Counted from the first letter of the stretch, positions 34,419 to 46,919 are shown. The stretch: 64,000 nt of DNA from Petunia secreta (GCA_029990175.1 JARKIP010000049.1:10766001-10830000); one strand, 5' to 3'. A program made the numbers and translations. Notes: generated from the sequence alone by a model not told the origin.

Positions 34419-35861
34419 TTGTACTTTATTTTATTCAATATTTCTTACTATGTAATTTGTCTTTTTATGAAGAAAATAAAAATTTCCCAGTCTTCAGTTG
34501 GATTCAAGTTCAATAACAAAGATATTTGTCTCTTGGATAGTGCTACAACGCACACAATTCTAAAAGATAAGAGATATTTCTCTTATTTGGTTATGAAAAG
34601 AGCCAGTGTTAATATAATAAGTGGTAGTACAAAATTGATTGAAGGCTCTGGAAAAGCCAAGTTACTATTACCTGGAGGAACATATTTGGCTATTGATGAA
34701 GCCTTATATTGTAGTAAGTCTCAAAGAAACCTGTTAAGTTTCAAAGATATACGCCAAAATGGCTATCATATTGAGACTAAAACAGATGGAAAGATTGAAT
34801 ATCTTTATATTACTACAATGATAGCGGGTGAGAAATATGTGCTTGAAAAGCTCCCCGCACTTTCCTCTGGCTTGTACTACACAAGCATTGGCAGAGTTGA
34901 ATCACATGCCATAGTAAACAAAACGTTTACTAAATCAAATAATTTTATTATTTGGCATGACCGGTTGGGCCATCCCGGTTATAATATGATGCGAAATATA
35001 ATTGAGAATTCACATGGGCATACATTGAAGAACCAAAAGATTCTTCAATTTAAAGAATTCTCTTGTGCTGCCTGTTCTCAAGGAAAATTAATTACTAGAG
35101 CAACTAAAGTTGGGACAAGGATCCCCGCATTTCTGGAACGTATACAAGGTGATATATGTGGGCCCGTACACCCTCCATGTGGACCATTCAGATGTGTTAT
35201 GATTTTAGTAGATGCATCTACAAGATTGTCACATGTGTGCTTATTATCAACTCGCAATATGACATTTGCGAGGTTGCTTGCTCAAATAATAAGATTGAGA
35301 GCACAATTTCCAGATTATGCGATTAAGACAATTCGTCTTGATAATGCTGCTGAGTTTACTTCTCAAGCATTTAATGATTATTGTATGTCAACTGGGATTA
35401 CAGTTGAACATCTTGTTGCTCATGCTCATACTCAAAATGGTCTAGCGGAATCATTTATCAAAAGCCTCCAATTAATGGCTAGACCAATACTTATGAGAAC
35501 AAAATTACCTATTTCAGTATGGGGACATGCTATTTTGCATGCAGCAGCCCTTGTTCAGATCAGGCCGACAAGTTATCATAAATTCTCCCCATTACAATTG
35601 GCTTTTGGTCAGGAGCCAAATATTTCCCATCTTAAAATTTTCGGATGTGCGGTATATGTGCCAATTGCTCCACCACACCGCACAAAGATGGGACCCCAAA
35701 GAAGGTTAGGGATATATGTTGGATATGAATCTCCGTCTATTATTAAATATCTTGATCCCATGACGGGAGATTTATTCACAACAAGATTTGCTGACTGTCA
35801 TTTTGATGAATCAGTTTTCCCAACATTAGGGGGAGAGAATAAGCAGCTGGAAAAAAAATAG
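34419..35861 (+). pseudogene. Protease and integrase part of copia 3 pol
   Basis: An open segment of 480 residues. The protease site reads LLDSATTHTIL (about residue 40). The pre-integrase zinc motif is WHDRLGHPGYNMM ... CAACSQGK. Integrase shows the acidic triad in QGDICGP, IRLDNAAE and GLAESFIK, followed by the conserved FGCAVYVPIAPP region. The frame ends at 35861 and the next coding stretch restarts at about 36349, so the two halves are separated by stops and frameshifts between 35862 and 36340. Confidence 0.85.
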
Positions 35862-36348
35862 ACTGGAATGCATTAACACTACCTCATTTAGATCCTCGTA
35901 CAAATCAATGTGAACTTGAAGTTCAAAAGATAGTGTATTTGCAAAATACTGCAAATCAACTGCCAGATGCATTCACTGACCTACCAAGGGTAACTAAATC
36001 CCATATTCCAGCTGCAAATGCTCCAATTCGAGTTGATATCCCGGTAGGGCAACCTATTTGTGCAAGTCTAAGGCACGCCTAAAGCGTGGTAGACCACCCG
36101 GTTCCAAAGATAAAAATCCTTGAAAAAGAAAAGGAGCAAATGATAAAAATGATCATACTACGGAGGTAATTGCTCAAAACGAGCATAAAGACATAACAAC
36201 TAGTAAGACCTCTTCAGGAGAGGCTCGGGTACCTGAAAATAATGAAATTGAAGAGATCTCAATAAGTTATGTCTCTACGGGAAAACTATAGAACCGGAAT
36301 AATATTGTTGTCGACAACAGTTTTGCATATAATGTTGCTGTTGAGATA

Positions 36349-37990
36349 ATGCAACAAAACGAGGATCTTGAACCAAAATCTGTCTATGAATGTAGACAGA
36401 GAAATGACTGGCCAAAATGGAAAGATGCAATTCAAGCAGAATTGACTTCACTTGATAAACGTGAAGTTTTTGGACCAATCATTCGAACACCTGAAGGTGT
36501 AAAGCTAGTGGGGTACAAATGGGTATTTGTGCGAAAACGAAATGAGAAAAATGAAGTCGTTAGATATAAAGTACGACTTGTAGCACAAGGATTTTCGAAA
36601 CGACCTGGCATTGATTATGTGGAGACATATTCTCCTGTAGTGGATGCAATCACCTTCAGATACCTTGTATGTCTGGCAGTACAAGAAAAACTTGAGATAC
36701 GTCTAATGGATGTTGTCACAGCCTATTTATATGGCTCATTAGACAATGAAATTTTCATGAAATTCCCTGAAGGATTTCAAATGCCCGAAGCATTTAAAGG
36801 TTCCCGAGAAGCTTGTTCAATAAAGCTTCAAAAATCCTTATATGGATTAAAACAATCGGGCTGTATGTGGTATAATCGCCTTAGCGAATACCTATTGAAA
36901 GAAGGATATAAAAATGATCCAATTTGTCCTTGTGTTTTTATAAAAAGGTCTGGATCTGAAATTGTCATAATAGCTGTGTATGTTGATGAATTGAATATTA
37001 TTGGAACTCATGAAGCACTCACGAATACTATGGAGTGTTTGAAGAAAGAGTTTGAAATGAAAGACCTTGGAAAGACTAATTTTTGTCTTGGTCTACAAAT
37101 TGAACATTTGACAAAAGGAATATTTCTCCATCAATCTACATATACTGAAAAGATTCTTAAGAGGTTTTACATGGATAAATCACATCCACTGAGCACCCCG
37201 ATGGTTGTGAGGTCGCTTGATGTAAATAAAGATCCATTTCGACATTGTGAAAATGATGAAGAGTTTCTTGGCGTTGAAGTACCATATCTTAGTGAAATTG
37301 GTGCACTGATGTATCTTGCCAATAATACTCGACCAGATATATCTTTTGCTGTAAGCTTGCTGGCAAGGTTTAGTTCTTCCCCAACAGGAAGACATTGGAA
37401 CGATATTAAGCATATATTCAGATACCTTCAAGGGATATCGATAAGGGATTGTTTTATTCAAATGAATGCAAGTCACAATTAACTGGCTATGCAGATGCTG
37501 GATATTTGTCTGATCCACATAGAGGACGCTCTCAAACAGGCTATCTATTTACATGTGGAGACACAACTATATCATGGCGTTTAGTAAAACAAACTATTGC
37601 AGCTACTTCTTCAAATCATGCAGAGATATTGGCAATTCATGAAGCAAGCCGTGAATGCATTTGGTTAAGACTTATGACTCAACATATTCAGAAAATGTGG
37701 GTTTTCTTTGCAAATGATTCCAACTGTATTATATGAAGATAATACTGCATGCATAGCTCAGCTAAAAGAAGGATAAATCAAAGGAGACAGAATAAAACAC
37801 ATTTCACCAAAAAAAATTTTCACTCATGATATGCAGAATAGTGGTGAAATAGACGTTCGGCAAATACGTTCAAGTGATAATTTGGCGGATTTGTTTACTA
37901 AAGCATTGCGAACCTCAACATTTGAGAAGTTAATATATAAGATCGGAATGCGTAGTCTCCGTAATATAAAGCAATGTCTTCATCAGGGGG
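36349..37990 (+). pseudogene. RT and RNase H part of copia 3 pol (YVDE active site)
   Basis: RT is open from 36349 to 37482: WVFVRKRNEKNEVVRYKVRL, then YSPVVDAITFR, then LYGLKQSGCMWYNRL. The catalytic motif reads AVYVDELNIIGT; the second aspartate of YVDD is glutamate (GAA). The frame shifts at about 37480 and RNase H follows in another frame (GYADAGYLSDPHRGRSQTGY, 37490-37550). A stop lies near 37734. Remnants of the C-terminus (SSDNLADLFTKAL) reach 37910. Activity is very unlikely. Confidence 0.85.
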
Positions 37991-38196
37991 AGTAAGATAC
38001 GCGTTGCACTCTTTTTCCCTTAACCAAGGATTTGTCCCATTGGGTTTTTCTGGTAAGGTTTTTAATGAGGCAGCTCTAAATGCGTATCATAAGATGTGTG
38101 TACTCTTTTTCCTTCACTAGGCTTTTTCCCACTGGATTTTTCCTAGTAAGGTTTTAACGAGGCATACTCTTTGTGTAATGGACATCCAAGGGGGAG

Positions 38197-38466
38197 TGTT
38201 ATAAATCCACAGAATGTGGATGTCCATTCATGAACATGTTGTTCATTACTTCATCCATTGAATGGACTCATTAAATTGATGTATCTATTAAAGATGAGAA
38301 TAAGTTATTGTAACTTTATAGCAATGATCTTTAGCCTATATAAACAGGTGTTCTTCATCTTGTAAAACACACAGAAATTGAAAGAGCAATAAAACTTCTA
38401 TCTCTCTCCATATTATTGGTATACTCCCTTATATTGTTACTGCTATTTTAAATTTTATTTACAACA
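38197..38466 (+). repeat. 3' LTR of copia 3
   Basis: It follows the polypurine tract AAGGGGGAG and ends ACAACA before the CAAAG target copy. Confidence 0.88.
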
Positions 38467-38644
38467 CAAAGGTTGTTTTTGGGCAGTTTTTGGAAAATTT
38501 GAAAAACTACTTACAAAACTTCAACTATTTTTTCACGTAAATTCTATGTCCAAACACAACTTCAAGTTCCAAAAATTATTTTTCAACTCAACTCCAAAAA
38601 CTCAAATTTTCAAGTTTCAACCAAATCTATGCCCAAACGCTAGC

Positions 38645-38700
38645 TAAGATCACGTGTAGTACAGCGAGGTAGGGTGAGTAGGTGCCGCACGTTTCAAAAT
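38645..38700. repeat. U block, copy 1 (right part)
   Basis: GATCACGTGTAGTACAGCGAGG, then GTAGGTGCCGCAC, matches 40100-40145 in copy 2. It directly continues the left part once the MITE and copia insertions are removed. Confidence 0.7.
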
Positions 38701-39375
38701 TTAAGATCACGTGTAGTACAGTGAGGTAAAGGGCCACTTACCATTTTTCGCTATGGGACAAAATTTTACAAAAAATTAGAATAGAACTATTTCATGAAAG
38801 TATATAATAGGACCATTTCCCAGTAAATTATGAGTGGATGTGGTCATACCAGTAAATATTTTGTTTCACCCACCTTGTCTTTTTTTATGAACTTCCGAGA
38901 CTGTTTTTCCCATTAGCATATATCTACATTTGCTTTCCGTCAAAACAATTACTACATCACATTAAAAAAAAATTGGAGTAGAAATTTTATATGTAAAAAC
39001 ACTAAACTAGTTGATAGTTCAAATGTTCATTCAATTATAGATAATTGGTAATGAAAGTTAGCTCTCTTTCATTTGTCATTCCAAAATTATTTACTCCCTC
39101 CGTTCCACTTTATATGTCATAGTTTGACTGGGCACAAAGTTTAAGAAATAAATGAAGACTTTTGAAACTTGTAGTGTAAAATAAAGCAAAGATGTTTGTG
39201 TGGTTGTAAATCATTTCAGTAATGATAAAACTGTAATTTTGAAGTTAAATTGTTACCGAATTTAGAATGCTGTCATTTTTTTTTTGGAACAGACGAATAA
39301 GGAAATGCTGCCATATAAATTGGAACGGATGGAGTAACTTTATGCAATTGACTCGACTGGTCATTTCCATCGATT
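38700..39375. repeat. V block, copy 1
   Basis: It aligns with 46255-46720 (V copy 2): CACTTACCATTTTT, GGACCATTTCCCAGTAAATT, GAGTGGATGTGGTCAT and ACTTTATGCAATTG. Copy 1 alone holds the MITE at 39093-39336. Confidence 0.75.
39093..39336. mobile_element. Stowaway-like MITE in V copy 1
   Basis: CTCCCTCCGTTCCACTTTATATG and CATATAAATTGGAACGGATGGAG are inverted ends with TA on both sides. The corresponding place in V copy 2 (about 46665) lacks it. Confidence 0.85.
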
Positions 39376-39567
39376 TTTGCATCATTTATATTATAATTGT
39401 GGTGTTGTTTTTGTATCTTATATACTCAATGTGAAATAACAATCCCAAAATAATTAATTACGGATAAACAACAGAATGACAAAATAACCTTCTCCCTATG
39501 TCCTTGAAGAAATCAAAGTTAAAATTGAAAATAAAAATTTTTCTAAGTTTATCTAGTGAATCAAATA

Positions 39568-40041
39568 CTCCATTCTTCTCAATTTATGTGATCATATTTT
39601 CTGTTTAGTCTGTCATAAGAAGAAGACTACTTTCTATATTTAGTAATAATTTTATTTTATTAAATAATTTATAACTATACAAATTTTTACTCCCTCAGTC
39701 TCAAAATATTTGTTCTTCTTACTAAAAATGGCCGTCTCAAATAATTGTCCGGTTAGGAGTTCAAGGTAAAATTTCTCATTTTTTTTCATTTTACCCTTAG
39801 TACTTATTGTTCTTAAAAATACTATTAGAGATAACATTTATTGAAGAGAAGATAATAAAGTGGGTAAAATAATCAATAATTTCTCCTAATTTATGATTTC
39901 TTAAGGGGCGTGCAAAAATAAAAAAATAAATAATTTGAGAAGGAGGGAGTATGATTTATTCAAAATCACAAGTTTCAACAGTTTTATTCTCTTTCTTAAA
40001 CTTTGTGTCAAACTAAATCACCTAAATTGGGCCAAAGGGAG
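39568..40041. mobile_element. Stowaway-like MITE interrupted by another MITE
   Basis: The ends CTCCATTCTTCTCAATTTATGTG and CTAAATTGGGCCAAAGGGAG are flanked by TA and match the MITE at 32092-32306. The extra length is due to the insertion at 39690-39949. Confidence 0.8.
39690..39949. mobile_element. Inner Stowaway-like MITE
   Basis: CTCCCTCAGTCTCAAAATATTTG at the left and AAATAATTTGAGAAGGAGGGAG at the right are inverted ends with TA at 39688-39689 and 39950-39951. Confidence 0.8.
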
Positions 40042-40155
40042 TACCATTTAGCAATAAAAAGTACTCCCTTGTGTGGTAAATAAAAGACTTAAAATTAAGA
40101 TCACGTGTAGTGTAGTAAGGTAGAGGCAGTAGGTGCCGTACATTTTAAAAATGAG

Positions 40156-40564
40156 TTTAAGTTCTATACATTGATAGTATATAAAAAAATATTTGCACCT
40201 TCAGATAAACTAAAGGCTAATCAAGGTAGTTTTTATAATTTAAATTAACGAAAAAGATAAAATAAGTTAACAGTCCTGATTATAATCTAATCAGATTAAT
40301 TATTTCCTTCTTTGATGTAAATCAGGTTTGTTTCACTTTGCAACTTTAAAGCACATTCTAATGTTTTCCTCTTCAACAGTATCAAATATGATCATCTTAT
40401 CAGTAAAGTAATTAATTCTTTATCAAAAAATTGTTAAAAATTAAATCTTCAATGGATCAACCATTGATCTTGGGGTTTTCTTCTGCTTTAACTAGCCGCT
40501 ACTCCATAAACGAACTTCATTTTCATTTTTCCTTTTTTTTTGTTGAGTAAAATCTAAACCACAT
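40156..40564. other. Intergenic DNA before copia 2
   Basis: No gene is recognised. The final CACAT (40560-40564) is the left target duplication of copia 2. Confidence 0.6.
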
Positions 40565-40772
40565 TGTTGAAGTATAGGGGTTAAAGTGTAATTAAGTTAA
40601 AGTAGTTAGTTAGTTAGAAGATATTTTAGTAAGTTAATGTGCTAGCTATAAATAGAAGATAGAGATAGTTTGTAACTAACTTATATCATTTTCTTTCTTG
40701 CTTAATAACAAAGCTACTGCTGATCTTAGCTTATTCTAGAAGCTTCCTTCATAGCTGAGCTGAGCTTCAACA
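40565..40772 (+). repeat. 5' LTR of copia 2
   Basis: A short LTR (208 bp) with CTATAAATAG, a TATA box, at about 40647. It ends GAGCTTCAACA. Confidence 0.92.
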
Positions 40773-41059
40773 TGGTATCAGAGCTTGGTCGTATGATCTT
40801 ACAGCTCAGTTGATCGGTAATGAAGCTTCTTCTTTTCACTTGTGCCTTTATTCTTAGGTCATTTTCCGCAAATCCTGTGGTTATTTGTGCAGTATTTGAG
40901 CTTCCTTTTGCGAGTTCAGCTAGGATATCCCATTTGTTGTTGCTGATACTCTGCAATTTCTTAGAAATTAGTCAAAATTCTGAGATATTTTGTGAAAAGT
41001 TTAGTAATCTGGCCTAAAACTGCGACATTTCTTTAAAAGTTGTAAATCTGTGAGGAATT

Positions 41060-42420
41060 ATGGCTAATATTGCAAATATTGCAACCAACTCTAATGCGAA
41101 GCATTTAGTTCTGTAACTGATCCCTTTGATAGAATTCATCACAATCATCCTTTGTATATTCACCCCTCGGATACACAAGGATTAGTTCTTGTCTCTATAC
41201 AGCTGCAAGGCTCTAAAAAATATTCTTTGTGGAGTAAGTCTATAAAGATTGTGTTAACTGGGAAAAATAAGCTAGGATTTGTATTAGGCACTTGTAAGAA
41301 GGAAAGTTTTGACCCTGTGTTACACGAGCTTTGGAATAGGTGTAATGCAATTGTCTTAGCTTGGGTGTCTGGGAGGATCTTAAGGAAAGATTTGACTAGG
41401 TAAATGTATCTAGGGCTTTTTATCTGCACAAGGAAATAGAAACCTTCACACAGGGAGTGTCATCTGTGTCCACTTACTTCTCTAGGCTTAGAGAGCTCTG
41501 TTATGAACTTGAGGCCATCATACCACCTCCATCCTATGGTTATTCTGAATCCAAGGAGTATGCTCAACACTTCCAGATGCAGTAGTTATGGCAGTTTCTA
41601 ATGGGGCTAAATGAGTCTTTTGCTCAGACTAAAAGTCAGGTGTTGATGTCAATCCCTTTACTTAACCTGAATCAGGCCTATGCCATGATTATCACTGTGG
41701 AGAGTCAGAGGATGCATACTTCAAACACTTCATTTGAAGCTAGACCTAGTGATCCCACAACTCTTTTGAGCAATAAGTTGAACAATGTGAGTTTCAATAA
41801 CTCCAACTATAGGGCCAAAAGTAGCTATAACAGGAACAACTCAGGCAGATCTGGTAAACCACCTGTCTAATGTGACTACTGCTCTGGCAAAAGACATGTT
41901 AGAGAAAATTACTACAAACTCATTGGCTATCCTGATGACTATAAGGCAAAGAAGAAAGGGGGAAACTATCAAGGACAGCAGAACCATGCTAATGCATCAA
42001 ACTACAGTGATAACTCTCTTGACTTCCAGACTCAAGGCTATGCATCAGGTGGAAAAAGTGATGCTGCACAATATTATCCTTCAATAGGTATGAGTTACAT
42101 CACCGTGGTGCTTCTCAGTACAATGGTAATTAAAGCTGCAACTACAACAATCAATACAATGGTGGGAATCAAAGTTACAACAGCCAGTACAATGGTAACC
42201 AAAGGTTGCAGCAGCCAGAATTCTGTAGCAGGGTCATCAGGTATACCTGTGTTTACTCAGGATCAATACAGTCAAATAATTCAAATGCTGAACAAGGGCA
42301 AGTGTGTGGATCATGAAGCCAATGCAGCCACTACTGGTTCTGTAGGTACTGTAAGTGCATTTATGTCTAATCTAGTCAGATGTAACTGGATAATCGACAC
42401 AGGGCTTAAAACTATAGGGT
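41060..42420 (+). pseudogene. gag of copia 2 (interrupted)
   Basis: The probable start ATG is at 41060. The segment YIHPSDTQGLVLVSIQLQG, then KNKLGFVLGTC, matches the same PF14244-like gag N-terminus as copia 1, which suggests a related lineage. Later pieces at 41601-41870 (FLMGLNESF just upstream, then a Ser/Asn-rich stretch) are separated by stops at about 41401, 41583 and 41868. An Asn/Gln/Tyr-rich spacer follows to 42300. Confidence 0.8.
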
Positions 42421-45400
42421 GAACAACCTAGACTTGCTAAGCAAACATCAGGCAATCATGAGCAATGATAGGAGTAAAGTGAACCTACCTAATAGTGGAC
42501 AGGTTAATATCACACATGCTGGTGCATCTGCTATATTTGAAGACCAACATGTCCATAATGTTCTTTACATACCTGAGTTTAAGTACAATCTTCTCTCAGT
42601 ATCTCAGGTCACTAAGGAGCTAAAATGTATGGTAGTTTTCTATCCTGACTTCTGTTTTCTAGGACCTCTCAAATGGGAAGGTATTGGGGATTGGTAAGGA
42701 GGAGCATGGTCTTTACTTGCTAAAGGGAGGAGTACCAGACAAGAACATCTACCAGAAGACTGTTTTGCCTACTAAAAAGCTTGAAAGCTTCAGTAATTCT
42801 GTCAATAACTCTGTACATAGTTTTCTCAATAAGACTGAAAAGGTAGCTCTGTCTAGTGCTTGTGAAATATCTGCCTTGTGGCATAGAAGGCTGGGACATG
42901 CCCCTCCTAAGGTGTTGAAGTCGGTTCTCAGTAATGTACAGCTGGAAACTCATCATTATTTAGTTTGTCCTGTTGCTAAACAAACAAGACTGCCTCTTCC
43001 TTTAAGTGAAAACAGATCCATGTTTGCCTTTATATTGTACATGTTGATATATAGGGCCCCTACAAGGTGCCCACTCATGATGGAAAGAGATTTTTCATGA
43101 CTCTAGTGGATGATTTTTCCAGATATACTTGGATTTTTTTGTTGAATTATGTCAAAGTCAATAGTAGTCCTAAGCCACTTTCTACTACTTGTTAAAAATC
43201 AATTTGGATGTGCAGTTAAGTGTATCAGATCAGACAATGGCACTGAATTCTTAAATGTGCAAGTTGACGGTCTGCTGAAAGACTTTGGAGTGATTCATCA
43301 AATATCTTGTGTCTACACACCTCATCAAAATGTTGTAATAGAGAGAAGACACAGGTATATACTGGATATAGCTAGAGCACTCAGGTTTCAAACATTCATC
43401 CCTCTGAGATTTTGGGGAGAATGTGTGAATACTGCAGTGTATTTGCTCAACAGACTTCCTACAGCTCTATTGAAAGGGAAGTCACCTTCTGAAAAGTTGT
43501 TTCACATGGTTCCCTCTCTACAACACTTAAGAGTGTTTGGTAGCTTAGTATATGCTGCAGTGATCGAAAAGCAAGACAAATTCTCTCCTAAAGCTGTTCC
43601 AACAGTTCACTTGGGGTATTCCACTGCTAAAAAGGGTTATATTATGTTTGATCTACACTCCAAGACCTTATTTGTGAATAGAGATGCGGTGTTCAAGAAG
43701 GATATCTTTCCCTTCAAGAACCTGCACTATGTGCATTCACCTATGTTTCCAATATTGAACCTTCATGAAATAGAAGATCATCAGTGTTTCACTCAACCAC
43801 CTCTGAATACTTCACACATATCAGCTCTTATTCCTTATACTGATCTACTAGCCCCAGATTCATCACTTTCTCCACCTTCTCAACAACCACCTCTCCACTA
43901 CCTCATGTTCCACCTCCCACATATGTGCCAACGTCTGACACTAGGAAAACTTCCATAATATCTAAATCACCAGCGTGGATGCAAGATTACATTTTCCCTA
44001 CAAAGAAGTCTTCCTGTCAGTATTACATCTCAAATCATGTCTGTTATGATCATCTTACACTCTTTTATAAGGCTTCTCTTACTGCTTACTCAGCTATTGA
44101 TGTACCTACATCCTTTGCTGAAGCAAGCAAGGACCCAAAATGGGTTGAAGCTATGAAGCTTGAGATTCAAGCTCTAGAAGAAAATCATACTGGGACTGTT
44201 GTTGATCTGCCAGCTGTAAAAAGGCCCATTGGGTGCAAATAGGTGTTCAAAGTGAAGTACAAGTCGACTGGTGAGGTGGAAAGGTACAAGGTCAGACTAG
44301 TGGCTAAGGGTTACAGTCAACTAGAGGGTCTTAACTATATTGAAACATTCTCTCTAGTAGCAAAGATGGTTATTGTGAGGTAAGTGGTTACCTTGGCTGC
44401 TTCATCAGGCTGGTACATTTTCCAAATGGATGTTCATAATACTTTTTTGCAAGGGGACTTACTTGAAGAAGTATATATGCATATACCTGATGGCTTTGCA
44501 AGCCAAGGAGAGTATGGGAAAGTATGCAGACTGCAAAAGTCTTTGTATGGATTGAAATAAGCTCCTAGACAATGGAATCTGAAGTTGATTGAGGCCTTGC
44601 TTGACATGAACTTTGTACAATCTCATTATGACTATTCATTGTTTACTTAAAGAATTTAGGGTGACCTGATTGTGATACTGGTGTATGTTGATGATCTACT
44701 AATCATAGGCAGCAATCTATCTCTCATAGAGAAGGTAAGGCAAAGGCTGCAAATCAAGTTTAAGATGAAGGATCTGGGAGAGTTAAAGTATTTTCTGGTC
44801 ATTGAATTCTCATAATCTCAAAGTGGCATTCTCATGTGTCAAAAGAAGTATGCTTTAGGCTTAGTGTCTGAGATGGGACTCCTAGGAAGCAAACCAACTT
44901 CTACTCCTTTAGAGTTCAATCACAAGCTGATTTCCACTGAGTTTGATAAATATATTAAAATAGAAGCTTCTGAGTTGGATTACAGAATAAAAGATAGAGG
45001 GTTTACCAAAGGTTGTAGGCTACTTTATCTTACAATGACAAGACCTGATCTTTCTTTTGTAGTGCAATTACTCAACCAATACATGCATGATCCCAAACAA
45101 TCACACATGGATGCAGCATTGAGGGTTTTAAGGTATATAAAAAATGCTCCTGGCACAGGGTTGTTCATGCCAGCAGATGGAAAACAAGAGTTGTGTGCTT
45201 ATTGTGACTCAGACTGGGGTGCCTGTATAGAAATACAATCATTGGTTACTTGGTGAAGTTTGGAAATGCACTGATCTCATGGAGGTCAATGAAACATAAT
45301 ATTGTGTCAAGAAGTTCAGCTGAAGCTGAATTCAGAAGCATGGGGTCTACTGTAGCTGAAATAATTTGGTTAAAGAGCATATTTCAAGAATTGGGAGTCA

Positions 45401-45660
45401 AAGTGAGGTTACCAATTACTCTGTTTTGTAACAGCAAAGCTGCTATTCAGATTGCTACCCATCCTATCTTCCATGAACGCACTAAGCATATTGACATAGA
45501 CTGCTTATTCATAAGAGAAAAAATAATTGATGGCCTGGTTCAGACTCAACACATTGGCACCAAAGAGCAGCTAGCGGACATTCTAACTAAAGGACTGTGC
45601 AGACCTCGACATGATCATTTGATGAGCAAGCTGGGATTGAAAGATTTGTTTCATCCTCAG
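42384..45660 (+). pseudogene. pol of copia 2 (protease to RNase H, interrupted)
   Basis: The protease remnant CNWIIDTG is at 42384. The pre-integrase segment is LWHRRLGHAPPKVL, about 42880-42915. Integrase shows CIRSDNGTEF (43220) and VIERRHRY, in a frame broken at about 43100 and 43958. RT pieces include KRPIGCK at 44230 (a TAG follows where Trp is usual), a VYVDDLLIIGS motif near 44690 and DLSFVVQLLNQYMHDP at 45050. RNase H has YCDSDWGACIEIQS and a late FHERTKHIDIDCLFIR. At least ten breaks occur, so it is inactive. Confidence 0.85.
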
Positions 45661-45672
45661 CTTGAGGGGGAG

Positions 45673-45883
45673 TGTTAAAGTATAGGGATCAAAGTATAAT
45701 TAAGTTAAAGTAGTTAGTTAGTTAGAAGATATTTTAGTAAGTTAGTGTGCTAGCTATAAATAGAAGTTAGAGATAGTTTGTAACTAACTTGTATCATTTT
45801 CTTTCTTGCTTAATAACAAAGCTACTGCTTTCTCTCTGATCTTAGCTTACTCTAGAAACTTCCTCCATAGCTGAGCTTCAACA
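45673..45883 (+). repeat. 3' LTR of copia 2
   Basis: It follows the polypurine tract and carries an 8-bp TTTCTCTC-type insertion relative to the 5' LTR. Confidence 0.92.
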
Positions 45884-46254
45884 CACATGTATAAAATCAT
45901 GCATTAAAATCCTAAAAGTGTGTTAAGCTCTTGATGAAAAATAGTTGAGTTCTTCAATCACATAATCCATTAGAGAGATCAGACATCTACATGCGGCAAA
46001 GGAAATTAAAAAGATAGCCTTCGAAAGAGAACATGGAAGGGGGGATCAGAGGAGAAATCTAGTTTGACAGAGGTTTGAAGGGAATAAGTGATTAATTTTA
46101 GGAAAAAGGAAAACAAAATAGTTAAAAGAATAGATAACCTGTAATAACAAATAAACTTACTTGATGTGTAAATATGTATTAGTATTGTTTTATCTTAATG
46201 GTGTAAATATTTATTATTGTATCCTGACAGTGCATAAAACTTAAATTCTTTAAA
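45884..46254. other. Intergenic DNA after copia 2
   Basis: It starts with the CACAT target copy; nothing else is recognised. Confidence 0.5.
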
Positions 46255-46720
46255 AATTAAGATCTCGTATAGTACAGCGAGGCAGAGAGCTACTTACCAT
46301 TTTTGGCTATGGGACCAATTTTTACAAAAAAAAATAGAATGGAACCATTTCATGAGAGTATAGAATAGGACCATTTCCCAGTAAATTATGAGTGGATGTG
46401 GTCATGGTAGTGTTATTTCCAGACCAGTAAATATTTTGTTTCACACGCCTTGTCATTTTTTATGGACTTCAAAAACTGTTTTTCCCGTTAGCATATAATC
46501 TACATTTGCTCCCGTCAAAACAATTTACATCACACTAAAAAATTGTGGAGTAGAAATTTTAAATTTGAAAGCATTAAACTAGTTTGATAGCTCAAATAGT
46601 CACTTAATTTGGATAATTAATTATGAAAGTCAATTTTTTTTATTTGTCATTCCAAAGACATAGTCTAACTTTATGCAATTGGTTCAAATGATCATCTTCA
46701 TTGATTTTGAACTTTTCTGA
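46255..46720. repeat. V block, copy 2
   Basis: It aligns with 38700-39375 without the MITE found there. It has a small insertion, GGTAGTGTTATTTCCAGA, near 46405. Confidence 0.75.
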
Positions 46721-46880
46721 TCACTAATATATAATGTGACATTTTTTATATTTTTTTATTATTGAAAGTATTAAATTCAAATGTTAAACCAATTAGGACT
46801 CAGAACAATATATCCAACCCAACACCGACCTAGTCCATTATTATCGTTTCACTGTACAAGGTATGTCATTTTATTTTATC

Positions 46881-46919
<39 letters not shown>

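Larger units (their letters stand above)
32515..38466 (+). mobile_element. Ty1/copia retrotransposon 3 (CAAAG target duplication)
   Basis: The LTRs are 32515-32770 and 38197-38466, and the flanking 5-mers CAAAG (32510-32514 and 38467-38471) are identical. After the 5' LTR comes CGTTATCAGCACGAAG, a primer-site class seen in other plant copia elements. AAGGGGGAG (38188-38196) is the polypurine tract. The coding order is gag, protease, integrase, RT, RNase H. The right LTR carries a small insertion (TCTCTCCATATTATTGGTA) absent from the left. Frame breaks and key residue changes mark it as defective. Confidence 0.93.
32390..38644. mobile_element. Tourist-like MITE split by copia 3
   Basis: Left part 32390-32514, right part 38467-38644. 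The imperfect inverted ends (CCCCGTTTGTTTATAG and CTATGCCCAAACGCTAGC) are flanked by TAA on both sides (32387-32389 and 38645-38647). U copy 2 has an uninterrupted TTAAAATTAAGATCACGTG at 40088-40106, the empty site. The 3-bp TAA duplication suggests the PIF/Harbinger class. Confidence 0.6.
39370..40155. repeat. U block, copy 2
   Basis: The second copy of the sequence at 31860-32393 plus 38645-38700. It lacks the Tourist-like MITE and copia 3 but has an additional MITE inside the shared one. Confidence 0.75.
40565..45883 (+). mobile_element. Ty1/copia retrotransposon 2 (CACAT target duplication)
   Basis: The LTRs are 40565-40772 and 45673-45883, flanked by identical CACAT (40560-40564 and 45884-45888). 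The primer site TGGTATCAGAGC (40773-40784), typical for initiator tRNA-Met, abuts the left LTR. CTTGAGGGGGAG (45661-45672) is the polypurine tract. The LTRs differ by about ten substitutions and two small indels over roughly 200 aligned bases by eye, so it is older than copia 1. The coding region has many stops. Confidence 0.95.
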
